From contig JAEHOE010000142.1 in assembly GCA_016858145.1 (NCBI GenBank), forward strand, positions 248,001 to 312,000: a DNA stretch of 64,000 nucleotides. Direction: 5' to 3'. Position 1 is the first letter of the stretch. Each line of letters opens with the position of its first letter. The position numbers were made by a program, and so were the translations under genes. Positions 25,501-34,719 of the stretch are shown here, one piece after another. The notes under the pieces were generated by a model. It saw nothing but the letters and a program-made list of their open reading frames with translations. It made no database searches and had not been told where the DNA came from. Origin of the DNA: Edaphochlamys debaryana (taxonomy: Eukaryota > Chlorophyta > Chlorophyceae > Chlamydomonadales).

Positions 25501-27800
25501 CGGCACCAACACGTCAATGAGATTTGTGGCACTAGACGGTGGACAGGCGAGGACGGAGCCTGGGGGCTGAGGCGTGCAAGGTACAGGCCTTTCATTCGGG
25601 GCCGGGGCAGCGCCGCAAAGTGCCCAGATCCTACCCACCAGAGCGCCCGGAGCAAGCGAGCCCGCCACTCGGTCGATCGCCACTCGCACCTGCTCGGCCC
25701 ACCGGGTGGTTCTGCAGCGTCACGAACTCGCCCACCGCCGGCTGCTCGAGCGTCACGTTGTAGACCGCCCCCGTGGTGCCGTTGCCCGCCAGGCTCCAGA
25801 CCAGGGGGTTAGCCGCCAGGCCGCCGAGCGCCTCGGCGGCGGAAGTGACGGGACGCAGGCCCACGCGCAGCTCGGCGTTCGACAGGTGGTCGCCGCAGCT
25901 GCGGGTTTATAGGGCAGTGCATACGGCACGCGGCGGGCACTTAGGGCTGTATTGTGGTCTGCCCATGCCCTGCGCTGCCCTGCCCTGGTCATGGCATGCC
26001 GTCATGGGACCCACCAGTCCACCCGGCTCCTAAGCACGATACTGTAGACCAGCGCCCGGCGGCCTGGCGGGCTGATGCGCACCGACAGCCACTGCTCCGT
26101 GTCCCCTGCAGCCGTGTGGAAGACTGCGCGGACACACAGGACGGTGGGAAGAAGGGATCGGCACCGGAGGTAGGGATGCGTGAGCAGGGACGGGCACGTG
26201 CGTCATGCCAGGTCTCGCTCCCCTCCTCGCTCTCGAAAAGCCCGTGACGGAGCAAGTTGCCAAACCCGCACCGTCATAGATAGTGGCCGCGCCCTTTCCG
26301 TCCACCGCCTTGTCGGGGCCCCACAGCCCGCAGCCCCAGGAACTGGACGAGAAGGCCGGCTGGCGCAGAGCCAGGTTGGTGGGGGGCGGTGTTGGCCGCG
26401 CTGCGTATGACAGCAAGGGCAGAAACGTCCAGGCATTACACTGGACATTTGAAATGCGGTGTCAACCATGTGTGCGCATGAAAGGGCAGCAACATTCAAG
26501 TAAGTTCAGACGTTTGCGCGCCAGCTGGGCGAGGCCTGCGGGCTGGCCAAACACACCTGGGGGCTTGGGGGGCTGGGGCGCGGGGCTGGGAGGCAAGGAG
26601 CTCGGCGGCGGGCTCAAGGGCGCGCCGGGGTATGCAGGGGGGCGGGGAGGCTGCGATGGCCCGCCTGCGAGAAGCGCAAGTACGGAGCAGCTTGTGTCGG
26701 TACTGGTACGCGTCCAGCTTACACGTTCCTGCCAGGCTGCTACCGCAAGCCCTGCCCCTCTGTGCCTCGGCCTTGGGCCCCCAAGCACCCCAGGCCTACC
26801 CCCAGGCGGAGCCAACACAGCGTCCGGCGGTGCGCTGTCGCCCTCGGTTGGAGGCGGCCCCTGGGCTCCGTCCGGATCTTGGTAGGCCATGATCAGGGGT
26901 CGGGGGCACGCAAGGAAAACATAAGGTCCAGAACTTTGAGCACATGCACCCCCACACATGGGTTCCGTACTGGGTTCGGAGCTGCACAGGGCGGGGCCCG
27001 TGGTACCGTATAGGGGCCGTTTGACCCGGTATCCATCCTAGCCCCCAACCACTAAGACGACCAGGGACGACGATTCCAGCCCGCCCCCTTGGGGCGGTTA
27101 CTGCGCATGCACTTCCACGTTCCCCCTCCGCACCCTGCGGCTTGAGCGGTGGCTGAGACTCCGCACTCGGCGGTGGATGCGCATAGTCCGGTACAGGAGC
27201 TGTGGCGGAAGGGCGGCGGACGGAGAGGACGGCATTTTGTCGTTGCAGTGGTTCCCAGTAGCGGACTCAAGTTGATAGGACACTCTCGATCCCGCCTCCC
27301 AGACCCGGTCCAAGCCTACGCACCCGTGAGGTCAAGCGGAGGCTGCGGCTCAGAAAGTGGCGGGGGATAGTTGTAGTCCTGCTGGGCGAAAGCTGCGGCA
27401 GAAGGGCGAGGGCACACGCGGGGCCATGCCATCCACATTGGGTATCAGTGGTTGCCTACGTCCATCACAGCCTGTGGTGTGGCCGCAACCCATACGCTTG
27501 CCCCTACCCCCGGCAGCGGCCTGAGCTTGGCCAGGCTTGGCCCCTCGGCAGATTCCAAGTTGACGGCACCTCGCTCCGAAATCCCCCGGCGGACCCGCGT
27601 CCGTCCTCACACACGCAAACCCGCGGGCACACTCGTCCCGCCGTCGGTCGGTGGTCTGTCACCTAACTAGTCGCCGAGCGCGCGTGTGGGGTGGTGACGG
27701 ATGGGGTGCTGCGGATGTACCGACACGACAAGTTCCACGCAAACTCACCAGCCCAGGCACCCAGCAGAAGTCCAAGTACCAGATGCTGGCTACTTGTCAT
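11486..27800 (-). CDS. Secreted modular M11 (gametolysin/VMP-type) metalloprotease with discoidin, LamG and lectin-like domains
   Basis: Predicted zinc endopeptidase of the extracellular matrix. Translation starts at 27800 (hydrophobic signal peptide, cleavage expected after AWA) and ends at TGA 11486-11488. I find 52 exons totalling 7,218 bases (2,405 aa); every junction has usable splice signals and matching phase. Exon coordinates are given in the module entries below. Order, with approximate residues: signal and Pro-rich linkers 1-131; F5/8 type C 132-299; linker 300-340; LamG-like 1 341-615; Cys module A1 616-807; linker 808-840; LamG-like 2 841-1114; Cys module A2 1115-1287; linkers 1288-1365; RPPGWC module 1366-1434; linker 1435-1475; bulb-lectin-like 1476-1671; linker 1672-1694; M11 peptidase 1695-2093; PAN-like and second RPPGWC module to 2405. 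Gametolysin and Volvox VMPs are far shorter. Linker PPSP motifs match volvocine wall proteins. Confidence 0.85.
13726..17330 (-). other. Protease gene: M11 peptidase domain with QExxH zinc site (exons 33-45)
   Basis: Exons 17184-17330, 16944-17014, 16633-16834, 16151-16250, 15983-16008, 15772-15829, 15592-15623, 15415-15457, 15208-15265, 14571-14729, 14223-14338, 13990-14082, 13726-13816. The domain opens with KQWLLERTGDRQLFVLAGG and has CSYGSVVLDRA...VPCSG, as in gametolysins. The zinc site is QELIHTFGLQH (about residues 1916-1926), followed six residues on by EYAD. Gln replaces the first His of HExxH, as reported for Volvox VMPs. RLGWATAL and IQPDWMG follow, as in the family. The Met-Gly usually seen after EYxD is missing. 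Confidence 0.85.
17497..18881 (-). other. Protease gene: bulb-lectin-like domain and flanking linkers (exons 28-32)
   Basis: Exon 18759-18881 is a Pro-rich linker. Exons 18385-18620, 17957-18238 and 17728-17794 carry YYLLLQGSGDL, TPVWSA, LTLLADGSWAVVE and RVRDDGQLELAN...PAWAT. This recurring (L-x-DG-x-x)/W pattern is that of B-type (bulb) mannose-binding lectins. Sugar-binding residues cannot be checked by eye. Exon 17497-17567 is a final Pro-rich linker before the peptidase. Confidence 0.55.
18990..20018 (-). other. Protease gene: two Pro-rich linkers and first RPPGWC Cys module (exons 24-27)
   Basis: Linker exons 19887-20018 and 19704-19805 are PPSP-rich and phase 1-1, like pherophorin spacers. 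Exons 19458-19515 and 18990-19138 encode a small Cys module starting CFRPPGWC, whose motif recurs near the C-terminus at 12643-13073. Its function is unknown. Confidence 0.65.
20163..22599 (-). other. Protease gene: LamG-like domain 2 and Cys module A2 (exons 16-23)
   Basis: Exons 22320-22599, 21826-22235, 21540-21671 form LamG-like domain 2 (FDASRGVTL, YGSVRFDGTSC, FTVVAIHQ, YYRGRLAAVLMYGRDLSLDE, YAAYAPRLGW). Exons 21311-21389, 21078-21117, 20732-20878, 20445-20592 and 20163-20267 form module A2 (SVCCTHFPGWY, ALRLRASNG, PWVDVPKG, SVAFLF), which parallels module A1 (SACCSS, IRLRTT, PWIQVPPG, VAFVF). The pair looks like a tandem duplication of a two-domain unit. Confidence 0.65.
22976..24872 (-). 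other. Protease gene: LamG-like domain 1 and Cys module A1 (exons 11-14)
   Basis: Exons 24610-24872, 24168-24389, 23666-24005 give a concanavalin-type jelly-roll pattern: ...DATRGVTVD..., YGSVVMDGGSC, FTILAVYRAE, then YFRGRLAVLLMYGRALSMDE and LYRTYAPRFGW. The GRLAxxLMYGRxLSxDEL ending is typical of LamG_3-like domains. Exon 22976-23551 encodes a 191-residue module that I do not recognise, with a CC pair and IRLR-C-PW spacing shared with module A2. The Pro-rich linker exon 25028-25150 precedes the block and 22756-22854 follows it. Confidence 0.7.
25171..25237 (-). repeat. 9-bp tandem repeat (GACACAGCG) next to an acceptor
   Basis: About seven 9-bp copies, one shortened, lie just upstream (on the - strand) of the acceptor for exon 25028-25150. 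On the sense strand they read CTGTGTCCG and may supply the pyrimidine tract of the intron. Confidence 0.8.
25414..26400 (-). other. Protease gene: F5/8 type C (discoidin) domain (exons 6-9)
   Basis: Exons 26272-26400, 26015-26123, 25690-25898, 25414-25470. Seen: NLALRQPAFSSSSWG near the start, GPDKAVDG, then EQWLSVRIS, VYSIVLRSRVD, a CCGD pair, and LSLLELEVYG at the end. This order is that of F5/8 C galactose-binding-like domains, which often bind carbohydrate or lipid heads. The inferred role is anchoring the enzyme to matrix glycans. Confidence 0.75.
26557..27800 (-). other. Protease gene: signal peptide and N-terminal Pro-rich linkers (exons 1-5)
   Basis: Exons 27749-27800, 27324-27392, 27113-27199, 26800-26877, 26557-26664. 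Exon 1 encodes a signal peptide with core LVLGLLLGAWA. Exons 2-5 encode Pro-rich spacers such as YPPPLSEPQPP and are all phase 1-1. Exon 4 rests on a weaker acceptor (ACCAAG) and is the least certain of the five. The ATG at 27800 is followed at once by the hydrophobic core, which supports this start. Confidence 0.7.
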
Positions 27801-28338
27801 TTGCTTTGCCGTTGAGTTGCTTGATTTAAGCTTCCGTGAAAGCGACTGCCTTCCCCCCTTCCCTTGCACAGCAGTGAGTACATAGAGAGTGTTATATCGT
27901 TTGTCGAAGCTCAAAAACAGACTCGTTATCAGTTTGCATGCGATGGCAGTTTGCGCGACCGGAAGCAACTCGTGAGCGAACAGCGACAGCTGCCGGGCCG
28001 CGAGTAGCTATAGGCTTGCAACTGCAGCTGTCTGTGATACGTCTTGATTGTGTTCATGTGCAGGCACTGTAGCTTCTGGGAGGCAGGCGCCAGGCACGCT
28101 GGCACGAACCCGATGTCGTCTCCCACGTCTCCCCGCCCGCCACTTCGCCTGGCTCCAACTTCCCCGCGTCCCCTGCTAGACACTGGCCGCGCTGGCCTTC
28201 ACCGTCCGCCTGTTCACCCCGCTGGCATGCTCTCAAGTCTTCGGGCGCTCACCCTCTGCCCTTCCGTCTCTGGGACAACACCTTCACTAGTCACTACCCA
28301 CAGGTTCGGCTCCGTGGGACGTGGGCAGTGTTGCTATC

Positions 28339-28686
28339 AAAGTGACAGAGTGACGCCAAAGTGAAGCCGGTGGCACAAATTCGGGTTAAAATCCAAGAAA
28401 GTGCAGAGTCGGCTTCACTTTCTACTGTTGTGAACGCCCGAAGTGCTGTCCGCGCCTTCACTTTTTCGCCGCGTCGTGGGCGTGCAGTGCACACGGCTGG
28501 ATGGCAGGAGTGTCAGTTAGGGGGAGGCCGGGGGGTCCGGAACCCGGAAAGGCCCGGAAGCTTGGGTTAGTGTCCTGCACGGCGGGCGCGCCGGCACTTT
28601 TAGGGCTGCCGGAGGCTGCAAAGTGCTGCCCGCTTTCGCACTTTTGCCATTGGCCAGGGCCTAAAAGTGCTGGCCCTCCGCACTTC
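28339..28686. repeat. Cluster of AAAGTG / CACTTT motifs
   Basis: AAAGTG at 28339, 28358, 28398, 28620 and 28664 and its reverse complement CACTTT at 28416, 28459, 28595 and 28639 recur through about 350 bases. Some pair as short inverted repeats: GCACTTTT 28638-28645 faces AAAAGTGC 28663-28670. Confidence 0.7.
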
Positions 28687-29151
28687 AGCCAACGGAAGAT
28701 AGCACCGCTGGACGTGGGGACGCTTAGGCCTCCGTGGGCGCGCTACTCGCGAACGGGCTCGGGCGATGGCAGGCCAGGAGCGGAGGACGCCAAGCAGCGG
28801 CGCACAGGTAATTGACGAGGTACGCTGGGCTTTCTGGGGGCTTTCCTTTGGTGGAGCCGACCTGCCAGCCCCCTTTGGTGCACCGACGCGCGGAGCAGCC
28901 CAGGGTTACTCTAGGGGGACTTTCAGCCTGGAAGCCACTTTCGGCGACCAGGTACCCCGTTCACAGGCACAGGCATTCTGCGTCGGCCAGCATCATGCGA
29001 CGCCAAACACCGCGGCACTACGCCCCGTTGTCTATAATATCCCCGCGTCGGAGGATGCAGCGCTTTCTCCTTCACTGCACTCCTACGGGGGCCAGACCCG
29101 CCAGTTGCATGTTGCCTTGACCCCTACGGACGACCCACGCCCTACGCCCCT

Positions 29152-29363
29152 CAACCAAGCGTTACGCTTCGTTGATGTCTTCTACCCCTACGGATGCCGC
29201 TCATTTAAGGAGCATCATCCATGCCCGCGCCTCCGCCAGTCCGGCCCCCTCCTCCGCAGCAGCAGGCAGCCATGCCCTACTGCTTCCACCACCCAGCACT
29301 TGTGGGTGGTGGAAGCAGTACGCCCTACGACACAACCAAGCGCTTTGCTTCGTTGATGTTTTT
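29152..29363 (+). repeat. Pair of 31-bp direct repeats flanking a hairpin
   Basis: CAACCAAGCG...GCTTCGTTGATGT occurs at 29152-29182 and 29333-29363 with a few mismatches. The hairpin at 29278-29320 lies between the copies. Confidence 0.7.
29278..29320. repeat. 18-bp perfect hairpin, 7-base loop
   Basis: TACTGCTTCCACCACCCA (29278-29295) is perfectly complementary to 29303-29320, with loop GCACTTG. The arms are perfect. It could be a mobile-element relic or a small-RNA precursor; no neighbouring gene explains it. Confidence 0.8.
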
Positions 29364-29393
29364 GGGCTGAGCCGCCGCCGTTAGGCTCTTCGG

Positions 29394-29538
29394 GCGAGCC
29401 CGCGTGCCGTGGTGCGGGCTGGTGGTGGAGAGGGGTTAAGGGCTGCACGGAGCCAGACTCGAACATTGGGCCCCCTGGGGGGGACCACGGGGCTCAGCCC
29501 TTTTCCTGCCTTCAGGCAGCCACCCTTGTCTACACCCA
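29394..29538 (+). repeat. 145-bp duplicated element, copy 1
   Basis: Nearly identical to 29812-29956 (two mismatches seen). The - strand carries GTTCGAGTC (29456-29464), a good match to the pol III B box, with a poorer A-box-like TGGCTGCCTGAAGG upstream on that strand. This could mark a tRNA-derived SINE. No full cloverleaf can be folded by eye. Confidence 0.75.
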
Positions 29539-29811
29539 TCCGTCTCCTGACGGTCTGCCTTCTGGAGGGCCTGGCGAGGCCGGCGGCTCTCAATCGCGCT
29601 CTCGTGCGCGCTGCGGGGGGCGCGGGCGGGGCCGCAGCTGCGGGCGGAGGCGGAGGCGGAGGGGGCGGTGTTGCAGGATGAGGAGGGCGGAGGTTCCCGT
29701 AGCCGTAGCTGCGGGTGGGTCCGGCCGGCTATGTCCAGGCCGAGGCGAGTAGACGCCTGACAAGCGCACCACCTCGTGTAGTGCGGGGTTCCAACGGATT
29801 AATGGCCGGGT

Positions 29812-29956
29812 GCGAGCCCGCGTGCGGTGGTGCGGGCTGGTGGTGGAGAGGGGTTGAGGGCTGCACGGAGCCAGACTCGAACATTGGGCCCCCTGGGGGG
29901 GACCACGGGGCTCAGCCCTTTTCCTGCCTTCAGGCAGCCACCCTTGTCTACACCCA
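29812..29956 (+). repeat. 145-bp duplicated element, copy 2
   Basis: Second copy, exactly 418 bases after the first, both starting GCGAGCCCGCGTGC and ending TCTACACCCA. The spacer differs. The near-identity points to a recent event. Confidence 0.75.
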
Positions 29957-30094
29957 GACTGCAGGGGTTCCCTCCAATCCCCGCCTGCAGGGCCCCTTTG
30001 CCAGCCAGTACTGCTCAAACGTGCACGCACCACGCAGCACCGTCCTGGGATCCTGCCCGGCACCTCATCGCAGGTTGCACCAGTGAACCCGTCA

Positions 30095-30761
30095 TCAGAT
30101 CCAGAAGTACGCAAGGTGGGCAAACCCGATGCGTCCGCGATGCGTCCAGTTGACCTCAACACAGGGCTCAGCGACCGCCTGACCCGGGTGCGAGGGGTCG
30201 TCGCTCCGTAGCCAGGGGTGCGCGCGGTAGAGGGCCAAGATCGCCTGCGGAGGGCGGGGTCGCCAAACGAAGCGGAGTGCGCGGTGGGGGGACCCCGGTG
30301 GCGGGGGGAGGGGTCGGCGGGTAAGACGAGGGGCGGGATACCCCTCGCGGCGGGGTCCCCCCAGCGGGGCGTGTGACGACCGCGTGGGTGCCATCGGCGC
30401 CCGCCGCCCTGGAACTTCCGCCTCACCTCCAACCCGGCAGCTGCGGCAGGTGACGTACCTGGTGAAGTGAGTTGCCGTCTACAAACTGGAAGAGGCCGTC
30501 CGCGATTCGCTGGCCCCCCGCGGCGACCAGCGTGGCTTCGAGGGCAGGGATGCTGGCATCCGTGTGGCCCGCGTCAGCCGCAGCCTGGATTACCGGCGCC
30601 GACCAGCTCAAGTGCAGAAGCGGATCGCTGCCTCCAATCGCTCCCTCGTGGGAAGCGCTTGTCCGCAGCGCGACCTCGCGGTCCGAAACCGCCATGCTCG
30701 TGAACTCCTGCCGGGAAGGACCCCTGCGACCGCCCGCGGCGTGCTCTCGTATAGCACTCAT
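30095..30761 (-). CDS. Possible two-exon gene, 150 aa, unknown function
   Basis: Exons 30459-30761 (from an ATG) and 30095-30244 (to TGA), joined in phase 0 across a CAG|GTACGT donor and a CCTCCGCAG acceptor. The predicted protein has no signal peptide or membrane span. It ends in a Trp/His-rich stretch (LALYRAHPWLR, EVNWTHRGRIGFAH) that reads like true coding sequence. The frame stays open upstream of the ATG, so earlier exons are possible, and the stretch could instead be a relic of a mobile element. I do not recognise it. Confidence 0.4.
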
Positions 30762-31504
30762 GGCTGATTGCGCTGGGGTCGGCGTTTCAACTGCAAAAGC
30801 GCTCGCCGAGCGACGAGTCGATTCAATTCCTGGCTCGGTTTTACACGTCGGCGCCTGAGGTGCAGCCTCCTGTCCTGGCAGGCAGCTAGGCAACTGAGTC
30901 AACTATCAGCGCCGAGTGTGTATGGGGCAGTCCCGAGGCCATGGCGAGGAGACGGGCTCGGCTCCTGGGCGTCAGGACAGTGAGCACAGTTGATGTCTTC
31001 TGGTTCCCCCTTGCCTCTTGGAAAAAAAAGGTTCGCAAGGAGGCGGCGAAGGGCTTGTGGAACGCTGTCTGGGCGGAGCAGCGGGTGGGCACGGGCGGCA
31101 GGGGACAGGAGGGTGCAGGAGTGTCGAGTGCACGCCCGCGGCGACGTATCTCCTCGCGTGTCACGAAAGCACCTGGCACTATATCCACCAACAATTTTTC
31201 CGACGTGCTCAGAATGTCGGGTGTGTGCATTGCGCGAGGGGGGGCGGTGGCGGTGACCCACGCTGTGAAGGCCCGAGATGCGGCCTAACAGACAGCCCGA
31301 CCGCCATACCAAGAGTTTAGCCCACGTCACTGCCTTGTTTTATAGCTTATACAGTGCCGTAATGCAGACCAGTTGCAGCTTGACCGTCCGCAATCGCACT
31401 TTGGCAATGTCGCCCTGCGACTGGGCGAAAGCTGCAGCAGGTCATAACATGTTTTGGAGAGTGCAAGGATAGCTGCGGCCCTAGCGGGCCGGGTTGCAGA
31501 GCCA
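30762..31504. other. Interval before the kinase gene
   Basis: About 740 bases that should include the kinase promoter and 5' UTR. On the - strand 31230-31140 reads as an open stretch (HTPDILSTSEK...) that might be an upstream exon of the small gene, but I could not place splice sites with confidence. Confidence 0.35.
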
Positions 31505-34500
31505 ATGCTCACAGCCATCTTTAAGCCGTGGGTCTGCTGCTTGGCCCCACGAGCTCTTCATGATGAGGAGCAGCCAACAGAGGAAGGCAGGCCGAACGGC
31601 GCATGTGGCCTCGGGCATGGCGGACCAGCTGCCGAGCCCTCCGAGACGACTCGCACGCTTTGCGCTTCACCAGAGAATGCTGCTACTGTGCCGAGTGAAG
31701 CGGGGCCCCCCTTGCCGCTGCTGCTTTCCGGGAGCGCGGTCGGGCGTAGCGCAAGGCGAGCCAGCACAAACGCTGTGGAGTTGCTGGAGACGTGGAAGGA
31801 GGCCGAAGGAGAAGCAGGGGCAGCAGAGCAGGAGGCGACTCCCGTCCCGGCGACTAGCCAAGGTAAGCAACATCAACCATTCACGCCTTGCGGCGTCGCG
31901 GCGCGCCCAGTCCGTCTGTCTACCCTCACCGCTCTCGTTGCCTGGCGTCACAGGCAGCACAGCAAGGGCTGACGCGGACTATGGGCGCAGCTCGTGCCCG
32001 CCGCTGGCTGTGCGCGCGTCCCTGCCGGAAGCACTGCAAGTGCCCAGGTGCGGAAGTGACCCCTTCCACCACAACGACCCCCAGCCTACCGGCAACGGTT
32101 ACGCCACCCGGCCGAGAGCCGCTAGGCTGAACCGCCGGAGCAAATGGCCGTTGCGTCTAAGCTGGGCTTTGTGTCACGGCCTTTCAGGCCCAGCGTCCAA
32201 ACCCGGTGTATCGGGGCGGCCCCGATATGGTTCCCGTCAGGAAGGATGCTGGAGACCTGCCTGAACCCCCCTCAAACTCCGCACCGCAGGTCTGGCTGTA
32301 TCTCCCCAGCCAGCTCATCCCCCGCCGCGCCCCCAGCGCACGGTCCGGCGCCCGGCGTGCGTACCCTGGCGTCTCCGATGCGCCACGACTTCATGACGCT
32401 TATGCGACAGGTAGACCGGGCGGTTTGAAGTTGGCTGCTAGCGAGGGCGTGCAAAGCTGCCGCTGCTTGTGCTTGGCTCATCTACTTGTACGGTTATGCG
32501 AGGATAGCGTGAGCCTGGACGGCGGCTGGGCCGGCAGGCCGCGTGTGCGCTTCTATGGCACCGCACCGGCTGTAAACTTACGTCTACCACAACCGCCCGT
32601 TGCCCATGCGAGCAGGCCAGCACTAGGGGCAGCTCCAGTGGGGTGGCCCCGATGGACCCAGGCACAGTCCCCGTGCCGCCGCCGCCGTTCCTGTCGTGGG
32701 TGGGCGGTGGGGCCGGCTCCGCGGCGCCGTCGCGCTCGGGCCTACCGCACGTGAGCAGCCAATCACGTGCGCGATCCAGCGTGGACATTGTGGGGCTCGT
32801 CGGCGCTTACGGTCAACGCCACGTGGTCTCGAGCGTTGACCGGCCGCTCTCCTCGACCAGCGCCGTACCCGGCGCCGCCTCGGAGGGGCTGGTCAACGGC
32901 CTCGCCCAGCTGCTGCCCGGCGGTCAACGCCCTGGCGCCGCGCGCGGCCGCCCGGGCGACGCCGTCGTGCAAAACGTGCACCACGTGTCGGGCACCGTAC
33001 ACGCCGTGCACGTGGCCATGCCGTACAGTCCGGGGACGGGCGCGTCCGCCGCGGCGGGCGGCGGGTCCGCCTCCGGCCAGCCACCGCACCCGCGGCGGCC
33101 GCGCCGGGCCTCGGCCTTCGCCGGGGCCAGCAGCGGCAGCAGCGGCCCCTGCTCCGCGCACCGTGCCGTGCCGGCGGCTCCGGGCCCGCGGGCGGACGCG
33201 GGGGCCCCTGAGCTGGCAACGGTGGCCGGCGACTCGACCGTTATCCCACCGGATGGGTTACTGCAACCACCGGGTCAACCGAAATGGCGTTGCGTGTCGA
33301 GTCCTGACGTGGGGGCACTGGCCGCGCTCGTACTGCCGCCGTCCGGCGGTACGGACGAGCGGCAATTCGTGGACAGCACGGGCGAGCGCATGTACGACAC
33401 GCGCCCGTCCGACAGCACCACGACGTCAGCTCGGTACGGCAATGAGGCGCACATGTCGTACAGCGCCGAGCTGAGCACGGCCGCGCTGCAGGGGCTCTGG
33501 CGGGAGGGCGTGTCGGGAGGCAGCGGGGGCGGCGGCGGCGGCGGTGGTGCTAACCGCACACTCAACGGAGGCGGCGGCGGTGGCTTGGGCTGTGAGCTGC
33601 GGCCGCCGCCGCCCGCCACGTCACCGTTACGCCCCCGGGACATGCCACCGCCGATAGCGTTGCATGCCTCAGGCTCGGGTCGCGTGCAGTCGGCATCCCT
33701 TCGGCTTCTGCCGGAGCGCCCAGACAGCGCCGGCGCCGCCGGCGGTGCTTCCGCATGTACGGCCGGCCAAACATCTAGCTCGGCGACCCAACTGCCGGTC
33801 GTTCCGTCTGGATCTGTGTCCTGGGTGAACGCCGCCGAGGCCGGGTCCACCGCCGGGCGGCTGCCGTACAATGGCTTGAGCGTTCCCGGGCACGTGCACT
33901 ACCCTTGGTCCGGGCAGCTGCCCCTGATGCGGCCCCATGCGGGCCCCGCTGGGCCCGGCCGGTCCCATGGGCCCGCGCCGGCCTGGCCTGCCGCTACGGT
34001 CCCTGGAGTGGCGGCAGCAGCCCGGGGTGCTCCTGGCTCGGCCGGCCCCAGTGCCGGCGGCGGGAGCGCCAGCGCTAGCGGAGGAGTGGGCGGGAGCAGT
34101 GCGAGCGGGCCCTCCACCATTCCGTTGATGTGGATCGACTCGGCGTCACCCGGTCAGTCGGCCAACGGCCAGCAGCAACCGGCAACCGCCGGCAACGGCC
34201 ACCAGCTCACGTGGGCCTCCGCCGCCGGCTCGGCCGCCTCCGCGTCCTCCGCCGCCGGCGGCAGCCTGCCGTACGGCAGCGGCGACTCTTCCGGGCCGCG
34301 GGCACAGGCGGCGGCGAACAGGGCGGCAGCGGGGCCGCCGGCCCACGGCAGCCCTGGGCCGGGGACGCCACGTCACCCTGGCGTGCCGCCGCCGCCGTCG
34401 CCGCTGCCGGCGCACCTGACGCCGGCCTGGGCCCAAACCACCGCCAGCGGCGCCCTCATCCGCGTCCTGCCGTCGGCCCTGCAGTCGCCGCCGTCATCAC

Positions 34501-34687
34501 ATGCGCTACCGCCGCTGCCGCCGTTCGCCGCCGCCGACTCACCCTCGCAGTTGGCGGCACAGCGGCAGATCTCGCACGGAGCTAGGGCCTCTTCTCGGCC
34601 GTCCTCCAGACGCCACCCCCAGCAGGACCCAGACGCTGAGGCGCGCTCCCGCGTCGGCTCAGGTCCGCCGTCACCGCTGCCGCCTGG

Positions 34688-34719
<32 letters not shown>

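Larger units (their letters stand above)
27801..30094. other. Non-coding interval with repeats
   Basis: About 2.3 kb upstream of the - strand protease gene; it should hold its 5' UTR and promoter. I see no supported gene. The interval contains the AAAGTG/CACTTT array, the hairpin and the duplicated elements listed separately. Confidence 0.6.

Noticed and set aside
29440..29475. tRNA gene on the - strand
   Set aside because: Only a B-box-like match is clear; no acceptor stem, anticodon arm or proper T-stem can be folded.
29590..30432. 280-residue frame on the - strand
   Set aside because: It crosses the 145-bp repeat and GC-rich low-complexity sequence, with Arg/Pro-rich composition typical of shadow frames.
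32643..32652. Start of the kinase at 32643 (GTG) or 32652 (ATG)
   Set aside because: The frame is open upstream to an acceptor at 32615, and three earlier exons join in phase with a plausible ATG at 31505. The shorter start remains an alternative.
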